A DNA stretch of 7,169 bases from Nitrospinota bacterium (GTDB taxonomy: Bacteria > Nitrospinota_A > UBA7883): the NCBI GenBank assembly GCA_029880775.1, contig JAOUNV010000091.1, positions 1-7,169 of the forward strand, given 5' to 3'. The notes beneath the pieces are model-generated. The model did no database searches. It had not been told where the DNA came from and worked only from the letters and a program-made list of their open reading frames with translations. Shown in pieces: positions 1-5,065 of the stretch (the first letter of the stretch is position 1; every line of letters starts with the position of its first letter). The position numbers were made by a program, and so were the translations under genes.

Positions 1-1005
1 ACCCGCAGAAGGCTTGCCAGCAACGAGGCCTCGATGAAGTACTTCATCCTTGGCGCACTGTCGTCGGCGTTCATGCTGTACGGCATGTCGATGATTTACG
101 GCGCCACCGGGGAGACCGGCCTGAAGGAGATCGCCAGAATGATCATCCAGAACAAGGATAATATCCATCTGGTGAGGCTTGGGGGTGGGCTGATCCTTGT
201 CGGGTTTGCATTCAAGATATCCGCCGTCCCGTTCCATATGTGGACTCCGGATGTGTATCAAGGAGCCCCCACGCCGGTGACCGCGTTCATGTCCTCCGGG
301 CCAAAGGCCGCCGCTTTCGCCGCGTTCCTGCGGGTTTTCTCGGAAGCTCTGATCTCGCTGCATTATCAGTGGTGGATTATCGTTTGGATACTCGCCGTGC
401 TTACGATGACCGTGGGCAACCTGATCGCCCTGAACCAGACCAATATCAAAAGGATGCTCGCTTACTCTTCCATAGCCCACGCGGGCTATCTGCTGGTCGG
501 TTTCACCGCCGGAGGGAAAATGGGCGTTTCGGCGGCTCTTTTCTACCTGTTGATATATACATTCATGAATATCGGCGCCTTCGCCATCGTCACTATCGTG
601 GGTCGCGCAGGTGAGGAATGCTCCGACGTTAAAGATTTCACCGGCCTCGGATATCGACATCCGTTGCTGGGCCTTGCCATGGTGGCGATTCTCTTCTCCC
701 TGGCTGGCATCCCGCCCACCGCAGGCTTCTGGGGCAAGTACTACCTTTTTACTGCGGCCCTGGATCAGGGGTACGTTTGGCTGGCCGTCCTGGCGGCGCT
801 GAACTCTGTGGTGGCGGTGTTCTATTACTTGCGGGTGATGGTGGTGATGTACATGCGGACGGAGAAGGGGGAGTCGCTGCCGAAAGACGCTTTCCCCACG
901 CCGATTGTGGTGGCCATACTGGTGGCCATATATGGCTCCGTGCTGGTGGGGATCGCCCCAGGCGGATACCTGGCCATGGCGGCCGCTTCCGGCTTCGCTC
1001 CCTGA
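1..1005 (+). CDS. nuoN: NADH-quinone oxidoreductase subunit N, 3' part (5' end outside window)
   Basis: NuoN is one of the three antiporter-like membrane subunits of respiratory complex I, which couple NADH:quinone electron transfer to proton pumping across the inner membrane. The reading frame is open from base 1 (residues before the first Met include SNEAS, a conserved NuoN stretch), so the ATG at 34 is internal and the true start lies upstream. 334 residues are present; the family is usually near 480. Recognisable motifs are VPFHMWTPDVYQGAP (226-270), SSGPKAAA (292-315) and NQTNIKRMLAYSSIAHAGY (about 433-489). The intramembrane lysines expected for proton transfer are at about 304-306 and 736-738 (GFWGKYY). 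Multiple hydrophobic helices fill the protein. nuoN is normally the last gene of the nuo operon, which agrees with the gene-free stretch after it. The family call is very secure. Confidence 0.97.
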   Translation, partial: TRRRLASNEASMKYFILGALSSAFMLYGMSMIYGATGETGLKEIARMIIQNKDNIHLVRLGGGLILVGFAFKISAVPFHMWTPDVYQGAPTPVTAFMSSGPKAAAFAAFLRVFSEALISLHYQWWIIVWILAVLTMTVGNLIALNQTNIKRMLAYSSIAHAGYLLVGFTAGGKMGVSAALFYLLIYTFMNIGAFAIVTIVGRAGEECSDVKDFTGLGYRHPLLGLAMVAILFSLAGIPPTAGFWGKYYLFTAALDQGYVWLAVLAALNSVVAVFYYLRVMVVMYMRTEKGESLPKDAFPTPIVVAILVAIYGSVLVGIAPGGYLAMAAASGFAP

Positions 1006-1023
1006 TTGGTGGCTGATATTCTA

Positions 1024-1057
1024 TTGATGGAATCTTTTTCAAAAAAGAATCCATCAA
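1024..1057. terminator. Near-perfect hairpin after nuoN, possible end-of-operon terminator
   Basis: Starting 18 bases after the nuoN stop, TTGATGGA (1024-1031) pairs perfectly with TCCATCAA (1050-1057), and after one A/A mismatch TCTTTTT pairs with AAAAAGA down to a tiny loop around 1039-1042. The stem is about 15 base pairs but AU-rich, and no T-run follows on either strand, so it is not a classical intrinsic terminator. It may act as a 3' end stabiliser or a processing site for the nuo mRNA. Confidence 0.45.
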
Positions 1058-1366
1058 ACTCCCGGCAAAAACTTCTTAACATCAACAAGGCTCCTGTAAG
1101 CCCCGGTGTCATGGTCTCCTGGTGGATGTTCTAAAGGCGGAGCCCGAGGAAGGTTGCTCTTTGCTTCCAAGGTCGCCTGACCACTGTTCCCTCACCCTGG
1201 CCAATCTCAAGCCTGTGCGGGGTGAAGAGCCCACAAGCAGGGCAAAAAAGCCCCTGGTCTGGTTCGCGTCTCATTCCTGTCTCTAAAGCCTCCCATGGTC
1301 GCCTGTGCGCTGTCGGCGGGGAGCCGCGCGGCGACCCGAGGGATTTGATCTGTGGGGATAATTCCA
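1058..1366. other. Gene-free stretch with several potential stem-loops
   Basis: I find no convincing gene here: the open frame running through it toward tetR lacks a ribosome site and reads through the tetR promoter. Potential hairpins in order are GGAAG/CTTCC (1148-1152 with 1164-1168), GGTC/GACC (1171-1182), TCACCC/GGGTGA (1192-1197 with 1220-1225), GGGC-A6-GCCC (1240-1253) and a larger one at 1289-1341. The nonamer GGTCGCCTG occurs twice, at 1171-1179 and 1297-1305. The dense pairing could mean an unrecognised structured RNA or a decayed intergenic repeat; I do not recognise any known RNA family. Confidence 0.35.
1289..1341. repeat. Large GC-rich inverted repeat upstream of tetR promoter
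   Basis: GGTCGCC (1297-1303) pairs perfectly with GGCGACC (1330-1336). Inside, GCGC (1307-1310) pairs with GCGC (1326-1329) and GGC (1315-1317) with GCC (1323-1325) around a GGGGA loop. Outside, CCTC (1289-1292) can pair with GAGG (1338-1341). That is 14 to 18 base pairs in one stem. No T-run follows, so a standard intrinsic terminator is unlikely on the plus strand. Confidence 0.5.
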
Positions 1367-1395
1367 TTGACCGGCACGAACGATCGTGCTATTAT
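1367..1395 (+). promoter_or_regulatory. Sigma70-type promoter of tetR-hydrolase unit
   Basis: TTGACC (1367-1372) as -35 and TATTAT (1390-1395) as -10 are separated by exactly 17 bases, five of six consensus matches each. Transcription would be expected to start 6-7 bases after the -10, that is at about 1401-1402, on the A of the tetR ATG. The predicted mRNA is therefore leaderless or nearly so. Confidence 0.75.
1374..1389. promoter_or_regulatory. Palindromic operator in the promoter spacer
   Basis: GCACGA (1374-1379) and TCGTGC (1384-1389) form a perfect inverted repeat with a 4-base centre; ACGATCGT (1380-1387) is a second overlapping perfect palindrome. The site fills the spacer between -35 and -10, the classic position for a TetR-family autorepressor to block RNA polymerase. 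The link to the adjacent regulator is inferred from position and symmetry. Confidence 0.65.
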
Positions 1396-1401
1396 TCTGG
1401 C

Positions 1402-1986
1402 ATGGATAAAGGTGATAGAACCAGAGCTGAGATCGCAAAAGCAGCTATGGAAATGGCGAGCATGGTGGGGCTGGCGGGGCTCTCCTTTGGTGAACTGGCC
1501 ACGGAGGCGCAAATGTCCAAAAGCGGATTATTCGCGCATTACCGCTCCAAGGAAAACCTTCAGCTGGCCGTGCTGGAGTATGCGCAAGAGCGCTTTTATA
1601 TCCAGGTCATCAGCCCTGCGTTGAAAAAGAAAAGAGGAGTGCCCAGGATAAGGGCTCTTGTGGCCAATTGGGTGAAGTGGGAGGATGGCGCCGCCGGTGG
1701 ATGTGTATTTCTGGCGGCTTCCGTGGATTTTGACGACAGGCCGGGGGTGGTGCGTGATTATCTATGGAAGGCGCAAAAGGAATGGCTCGACTTTCTGTCA
1801 AAGTCCGCAAGGCTGGCCGCAGAAGCGGGCGATTTTCGTAGGGAGATCGACACCGCCCAATTCGCATACGAGCTTTACTCCATCATGTTGGGATACGCTC
1901 ATTACAAAAGGTTGCTAGGCGACAGAAAAGCGGGCCAAAGGCAAAAGGCTGCGCTGGAACGTTTGCTGGCGCAATATTCAAAATGA
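1402..1986 (+). CDS. TetR/AcrR-family transcriptional regulator
   Basis: A 194-residue, one-domain-plus-ligand-domain repressor typical of the TetR family in length. Helix 1 is at about residues 6-22 and the DNA-binding helix-turn-helix at about 29-47 (SFGELATEAQMSKSGLFAHY), including the family's hallmark S-x-x-L-x-x-H/Y-F/Y region. The C-terminal part (about 60-194) is helical and divergent, as expected for an inducer pocket; the ligand cannot be read from sequence. I chose the ATG at 1402 because the protein then begins a few residues before TetR helix 1; a longer in-frame start at 1222 would lie upstream of the promoter. There is no Shine-Dalgarno sequence before 1402 and the predicted transcript starts there, implying leaderless translation. 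The hydrolase gene follows after 16 bases, so the regulator probably controls itself and the hydrolase. Confidence 0.92.
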   Translation: MDKGDRTRAEIAKAAMEMASMVGLAGLSFGELATEAQMSKSGLFAHYRSKENLQLAVLEYAQERFYIQVISPALKKKRGVPRIRALVANWVKWEDGAAGGCVFLAASVDFDDRPGVVRDYLWKAQKEWLDFLSKSARLAAEAGDFRREIDTAQFAYELYSIMLGYAHYKRLLGDRKAGQRQKAALERLLAQYSK

Positions 1987-2002
1987 ACAAAGGAGAATGA
2001 CG

Positions 2003-2842
2003 ATGCAGACCGGTGATCGTTTATTTAAGGCGCTGGTCTCCACCACCACCAGGGTGATGTGGGGCATAGCGCCGGAGACTGCCATGAGGCTGGTGGCGAA
2101 GGGATTTTTCGGCGCCAGGAGCTCAAAGCTCTACAGGGAAAGTGACGAGTTGTTTTCCACGGGCCAACAGTTCTGGGTGGAAGCCATGGGGAAAAGAGTG
2201 AAAGCATGGAAGTGGGGCCGGGGCCCATCCGTGATCCTGGCTCACGGATGGGCAAGCCGCTCCAGGAGGATGTCGTCATTCGTCATGCCGTTGGTGAGCG
2301 CAGGCCACACGGTGGTGGCGTTCGACAGCCTGGGGCATGGCGAGTCTGATGGAAGGGAGACAAACTTTTTTGAATATGTGGAATCAATAAACAAAGTGAT
2401 GGGGCGCGCTGGGGATGTGGTGGGCATAGTGGCCCATTCCATGGGCGCCGCCGCCGCGCTGAACATCCAGAAAGTCGGCTGTGAAAAAACCAGGCTCGCT
2501 CTGATAGCTCCCCTGTATGAATTGCAAAAGGGGATATATGAATATGGAAAAGCGATCGGAATACACCCGCCTATGTATGAAGAGATGGTCGGCAGGATTG
2601 AAAAAAAGCATGGCAAGAGCCTGCAGGAGGTCAGCCCCATGGCCATTGCAGAGAAGGTCGACTGCCACACCCTTATCGTACACGACGAGGGGGATAAGGT
2701 GGCGGCCCTGATCCACTCGGAGAAATTGGTGGAACAAATGAAAAACGCCAGACTAGCGCGCACCTCTGGCCTGGGGCACGGAAGGATTCTGGATGACTCG
2801 GAGACAGTGGCTCAAGTGGTCTCGTTCATATCGGAAGCCTGA
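2003..2842 (+). CDS. Alpha/beta hydrolase fold protein
   Basis: A 279-residue putative serine hydrolase (esterase/lipase-like), probably cytoplasmic since no clear signal peptide is visible. Fold landmarks appear in order: the oxyanion motif HGW (81-83), FDSLGHGESDG after strand 4 (about 107-117), nucleophile elbow AHSMG with Ser146, the acid in VHDEGDKVA (Asp231 is the usual position), and the catalytic His259 in GLGHGRILDD. The first glycine of the usual G-x-S-x-G is alanine. AGGAG at 1991-1995 sits 7 bases before the ATG at 2003 but only 1 base before the ATG at 1997, so 2003 is the better start. It lies 16 bases after the tetR stop and is likely co-transcribed, which suggests a detoxifying or catabolic hydrolase induced by its own substrate. 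Substrate unknown. Confidence 0.9.
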   Translation: MQTGDRLFKALVSTTTRVMWGIAPETAMRLVAKGFFGARSSKLYRESDELFSTGQQFWVEAMGKRVKAWKWGRGPSVILAHGWASRSRRMSSFVMPLVSAGHTVVAFDSLGHGESDGRETNFFEYVESINKVMGRAGDVVGIVAHSMGAAAALNIQKVGCEKTRLALIAPLYELQKGIYEYGKAIGIHPPMYEEMVGRIEKKHGKSLQEVSPMAIAEKVDCHTLIVHDEGDKVAALIHSEKLVEQMKNARLARTSGLGHGRILDDSETVAQVVSFISEA

Positions 2843-2872
2843 CCTGGACACTCGAAGCCGGGAACTGGGGCG

Positions 2873-3211
2873 CTAGTCGTCTTCGGCGCCGCTGACGTAG
2901 AGGTGGTGGATTTTCATTCGCAGCTTCTTGAAGATGACCATGGCGTCCATGAAGGCGTCGAAATCCTCCATGGAAAGGTCGTGCAGCACGGAGTGGAATT
3001 CCGTCTCCCCGGCGCCGTTCCAGATATCCCACGCCACCCGCACCAGGATTTCCTCCGGGTCGAACAGGTCCATGTTGTCCGGGGTGGAGTTAAGGTTGAT
3101 CCCGGTTCCATCCCCGTCCAGCAATTTGGCCAGGATGGAGGGGTGGTTGCGCAGAAGCTCCTTGATCGCCTCCACGCGCAACTGGATGTTGACAGACTGC
3201 AGCTCGCTCAT
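2873..3211 (-). CDS. Conserved-looking hypothetical protein (112 aa), second gene of fmdB unit
   Basis: I do not recognise this protein. It has 112 residues, is acidic and mostly helical in appearance, with no signal peptide or membrane segment. Visible features are an N-terminal helix (about 5-32), a Gly/Asp/Asn-rich linker (about 32-46), a DPEE segment followed by a Trp-containing helix (51-66), and a Phe/Met-rich helix with DLSMEDFDAFMDAM (78-91) before a basic stretch KKLRMK. It starts 3 bases after the zinc-ribbon gene's stop, with only a weak upstream ribosome site, which points to translational coupling and an operon. It is convergent with the hydrolase gene, 30 bases away, with no evident terminator between. 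The reading frame opposite to it on the plus strand is a shadow. Confidence 0.75.
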   Translation of the reverse strand: MSELQSVNIQLRVEAIKELLRNHPSILAKLLDGDGTGINLNSTPDNMDLFDPEEILVRVAWDIWNGAGETEFHSVLHDLSMEDFDAFMDAMVIFKKLRMKIHHLYVSGAEDD

Positions 3212-3214
3212 ATC

Positions 3215-3457
3215 TTACAGACCACAGGCGCCCGAGGCGCATCCTGGGATGTTAGGGGAGGCGCATTCGCCGCCGGTCCTGTCGCACATAGGGGCGGCCC
3301 CCGGGGCAAGAGCTGAAACCGCGAAGGTGGACATCTCGCGGGTGACCTTTTTGTTTTTGCACTGTGGGCATTCCACGGAATCGTAGGATTCCGCGTTCAG
3401 GTGCATCACTTCAAAGCCGACTCCGCAACCGGCGCATTGGTACTCATAAATGGGCAT
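3215..3457 (-). CDS. FmdB-family zinc-ribbon protein
   Basis: An 80-residue protein of the FmdB/CxxC_CxxC_SSSS type, small zinc-ribbon proteins named after a putative regulator of formamidase/amidase genes; biochemical function is mostly unknown. It opens with the hallmark MPIYEY, followed by the zinc-binding pairs C8-x2-C11 and C30-x2-C33. The C-terminus has four more cysteines in a Gly/Ala/Ser-rich tail (CDRTGGECASPNIPGCASGACG), longer and richer in Cys than the minimal ribbon but usual for this family. The start at 3457 is preferred over the in-frame GTG at 3466 because GGAG at 3466-3469 lies 8 bases upstream of it and the family begins with MPIYEY. It is first in a two-gene minus-strand unit and diverges from the histone-like gene. 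Confidence 0.9.
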   Translation of the reverse strand: MPIYEYQCAGCGVGFEVMHLNAESYDSVECPQCKNKKVTREMSTFAVSALAPGAAPMCDRTGGECASPNIPGCASGACGL

Positions 3458-3487
3458 GACTTTCACTCCGCCAAAATTTCTTCAAGC

Positions 3488-3493
3488 ATTATA
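3488..3493 (-). promoter_or_regulatory. Candidate -10 box of the fmdB unit
   Basis: On the minus strand a perfect TATAAT lies at 3493-3488, which would start transcription near 3481, about 24 bases before the zinc-ribbon ATG. No good -35 box is found 16-18 bases upstream (the best, TTGCGG, is 20 away), so a weak or activated promoter is implied. Confidence 0.45.
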
Positions 3494-3500
3494 AACGAAA

Positions 3501-3597
3501 ACGATTCCATTTTCCGCAAAGATGGGCCATAATCAACGATTCCACTATAGTACACATTAATGATTAAGGGCGCGCCATGCCCAATATTATGGAATCG
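3501..3597. repeat. Repeated CGATTCC motifs in divergent promoter region
   Basis: The nonamer ACGATTCCA occurs at 3501-3509 and again at 3536-3544, 35 bases apart, and the inverted heptamer GGAATCG lies at 3591-3597 just before the histone-like gene's ATG. The spacing between the divergent genes suggests regulator binding sites shared by both, but short repeats can be chance. Confidence 0.3.
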
Positions 3598-3604
3598 GAA
3601 GGAT

Positions 3605-3901
3605 ATGGCTAAGAAAGATATGCAAACAAAGATTGCCGACGCGAAAAAGAAACTTGAAGGTGTCCAGGCGGCCACTGGCGAGGGGGCTGACAAAAAAGTC
3701 AAAGCCAAGCTGCGCGACGCGAAAAAGAAAGTGAAAAGAGCCCAGAGGCGGCTTAAGCTGAAAAACGCCATTGGGGCCAAGCGCGACGCCCAGGAGGCCA
3801 ACCGCCAGAAAAATATCCAGACCGCCGGCGAAAAGGCCGCAAAGAAGAAAGCCGATGGCGATGGCGCTCTCGTGGCGGCTGCCGAAAAACAAGCCGAGTG
3901 A
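3605..3901 (+). CDS. Lysine/alanine-rich histone-like small protein
   Basis: A 98-residue, strongly basic protein containing about 23 lysines, 6 arginines and 22 alanines and no aromatic residue, Cys, His, Pro or Ser. It has an internal repeat: the unit around DAKKKLEGVQ (from about residue 12) recurs 26 residues later as DAKKKVKRAQ, the DNA repeat CGACGCGAAAAAGAAA being exact at 3637-3652 and 3715-3730; AKRDAQEANR resembles a weak third unit. The pattern suggests a long charged helix or a histone H1-like tail that could bind DNA or RNA. The start at 3605 is chosen for its GGAAGGAT upstream; an in-frame ATG at 3560 has no ribosome site. No recognised domain. A ribosome- or nucleic-acid-associated role is inference from composition alone. 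Confidence 0.7.
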   Translation: MAKKDMQTKIADAKKKLEGVQAATGEGADKKVKAKLRDAKKKVKRAQRRLKLKNAIGAKRDAQEANRQKNIQTAGEKAAKKKADGDGALVAAAEKQAE

Positions 3902-3908
3902 CATTGCG

Positions 3909-3937
3909 TGGAAGGGTCATTTGACGTGACCTTTTTC
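3909..3937 (+). terminator. Probable intrinsic terminator after histone-like gene
   Basis: AAGGGTCA (3912-3919) pairs with TGACCTTT (3927-3934), eight pairs including one G-U, around a 7-base loop, and runs into TTTTT (3932-3936). The U-run overlaps the stem base, so strength is moderate. It lies about 10 bases after the stop codon. Confidence 0.5.
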
Positions 3938-4002
3938 CACAGCGATGGTTATTGAGCCGTTCATGGCTGCACCCATGGGCGTGAGGGGAGGCTTTCAGTG
4001 GA

Positions 4003-4899
4003 ATGTTTCTCCCGTTCCGCCTTTCCAGCAATTCCATGGCGTCCAAGCCAACAGCAACCACTGATCCGGCCAGGCTAAAGCCCCACCTGGAGAGGCTCTA
4101 CGCCAGATTCGATCTATCCTTTCTGGAGCCGGACCCCCTGGCCTCCATCCGCCACTACAAGGACCCGAAAGACCTGGAGACGGCCGCAATCTTCGCCGCC
4201 ATGTTCGCATATGGCCGGGCGGACCTGATCCAGAGAACCGTCTCCACCATCCTGACGACCATGGGAGAAAGCCCCGCCGAGTTCTGCGCCTCATTCCAGG
4301 CAAGCGCCAACAGAAGTTGGATGAAGGGGTTTAAATATCGCTTTCACAATCGTGAGGACCTGATAGCCTTGACGCGGGGAGTGGGGAAAATCCTGCGCGA
4401 TCATGGCTCTCTTCAGGCCGCTTTCGCCATCCATGATGGCGATGGATCGGCGGAAACCGTGCTTCCAGGGGTTTCTGGGCTGGCCCGGCTTTTGAGGCGA
4501 GCAGGCCCTGGGAGCGGCGCATTCCCCACACTGGTCACAGACCCGGCAGATGGGGGCGCCTCGAAGCGGTGGATGCTCTATATGCGATGGATGGTCCGTA
4601 AGGATGGGGTGGACCCTGGCCCATGGTCGGGCGTGGTGGACACCTCCCGGCTGGTGATCCCGCTGGACACCCATGTGGGGCGGATCACCAGGTTTCTTGG
4701 GATGCTGGGGCGAAAATCAAACGATTGGAAGGCGGCGGTGGAGCTGACCCGATACCTGAAAAGGCTCGATCCGGCCGATCCGGTCCGTTACGATTTTGCC
4801 ATATGCTCTTATGGGAAGCTGGGTTACTGCTCCAGCCGGGTGGACTCCAGCAAATGTGAGGATTGCGGTCTGGCCAGCCTTTGCGGCGAATCGCCATAA
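4003..4899 (+). CDS. DUF2400/TIGR02757 family protein, putative Fe-S DNA glycosylase-like
   Basis: A 298-residue protein recognised as DUF2400 (TIGR02757) by EPDPLASIRHYKDPKDLETAAIFAAMFAYGR-type residues (41-72), the FKYRF segment (110-114), KRWMLYMRWMVRKDGVD (188-204) and the C-terminal LDTH-GR block. Family function is not established to my knowledge. Here the last 80 residues resemble endonuclease III: L221-D222-T223-H224-V-G-R, then a helix, VRYDFAICSYGKLGYC, and four cysteines C276, C285, C288, C294 (C-x8-C-x2-C-x5-C), a likely [4Fe-4S] site. Lys188 before the Trp/Met-rich helix might play the glycosylase lysine, but it is 34 residues from D222 rather than the usual 18-19, so this is tentative. 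The ATG at 4003 is the only start after the in-frame stop at 3982 with a ribosome site (GGAGG, 3987-3991, spacing 11, rather long); ATG 4036 is possible. Upstream of peroxiredoxin and nfo. Confidence 0.9.
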   Translation: MFLPFRLSSNSMASKPTATTDPARLKPHLERLYARFDLSFLEPDPLASIRHYKDPKDLETAAIFAAMFAYGRADLIQRTVSTILTTMGESPAEFCASFQASANRSWMKGFKYRFHNREDLIALTRGVGKILRDHGSLQAAFAIHDGDGSAETVLPGVSGLARLLRRAGPGSGAFPTLVTDPADGGASKRWMLYMRWMVRKDGVDPGPWSGVVDTSRLVIPLDTHVGRITRFLGMLGRKSNDWKAAVELTRYLKRLDPADPVRYDFAICSYGKLGYCSSRVDSSKCEDCGLASLCGESP

Positions 4900-4954
4900 C
4901 ATCTTGTAATAAAACCAGATACCCCCCTTTTTTTCGTGGCGGAAACATGCGTAA

Positions 4955-4969
4955 ATAAATTTATAAATT
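4955..4969. promoter_or_regulatory. AT-rich palindrome upstream of peroxiredoxin promoter
   Basis: AATTTATAAATT (4958-4969) is a perfect 12-base palindrome, overlapping a second, ATAAATTTAT (4955-4964). Its centre lies about 43 bases before the predicted transcription start, where an activator or an UP element would touch polymerase. It stands out in an otherwise GC-rich window. The bound protein, if any, is unknown; a peroxide or redox regulator would make sense for the gene but is inference. Confidence 0.4.
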
Positions 4970-4972
4970 GTG

Positions 4973-5000
4973 TTGCATTTGGAAGTGTTCTTGATATAAT
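4973..5000 (+). promoter_or_regulatory. Extended -10 promoter of peroxiredoxin gene
   Basis: A perfect TATAAT (4995-5000) is preceded by TG at 4992-4993, making an extended -10 element TGATATAAT. The -35 candidate TTGCAT (4973-4978, 16-base spacer) is poor. Transcription would start near 5007, leaving a leader of about 59 bases. Confidence 0.7.
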
Positions 5001-5065
5001 GAATCCACAGTTTGGAACTGTTATAGATTTATGTTTGATAATTTCCAAAGAGGAGAGGATATATA

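Noticed and set aside
240..1112. Several open frames in other frames over nuoN and the gap after it
   Set aside because: They overlap an unmistakable NuoN frame, have no ribosome sites and have low-complexity Pro/Arg composition typical of shadows in GC-rich DNA.
1058..1366. Known RNA such as 6S, RNase P, tmRNA or SRP RNA
   Set aside because: I looked for their conserved blocks and found none on either strand.
1222..1401. N-terminal extension of the TetR protein from the ATG at 1222
   Set aside because: The added 60 residues do not look like a domain, no ribosome site precedes 1222, and the extension spans the strong promoter and the palindrome; TetR helix 1 begins a few residues after the Met at 1402.
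1997..2002. Hydrolase start at the ATG at 1997
   Set aside because: AGGAG ends 1 base before it, too close; the in-frame ATG at 2003 has 7-base spacing.
2903..3386. Plus-strand open frames opposite the 112-aa and zinc-ribbon genes
   Set aside because: The minus strand encodes a clear FmdB-type ribbon with a good ribosome site; the plus frames are rich in rare-looking composition and match nothing.
3560..3604. Longer start of the histone-like protein at 3560
   Set aside because: No ribosome site, and the added residues (with Pro, Cys, Trp) do not match the composition of the rest.
4922..4934. C6T7 run after the DUF2400 gene as a terminator
   Set aside because: No stem with a matching G-run precedes the T-run; only a 4-5 bp GGCGA/TCGCC hairpin lies about 30 bases upstream.
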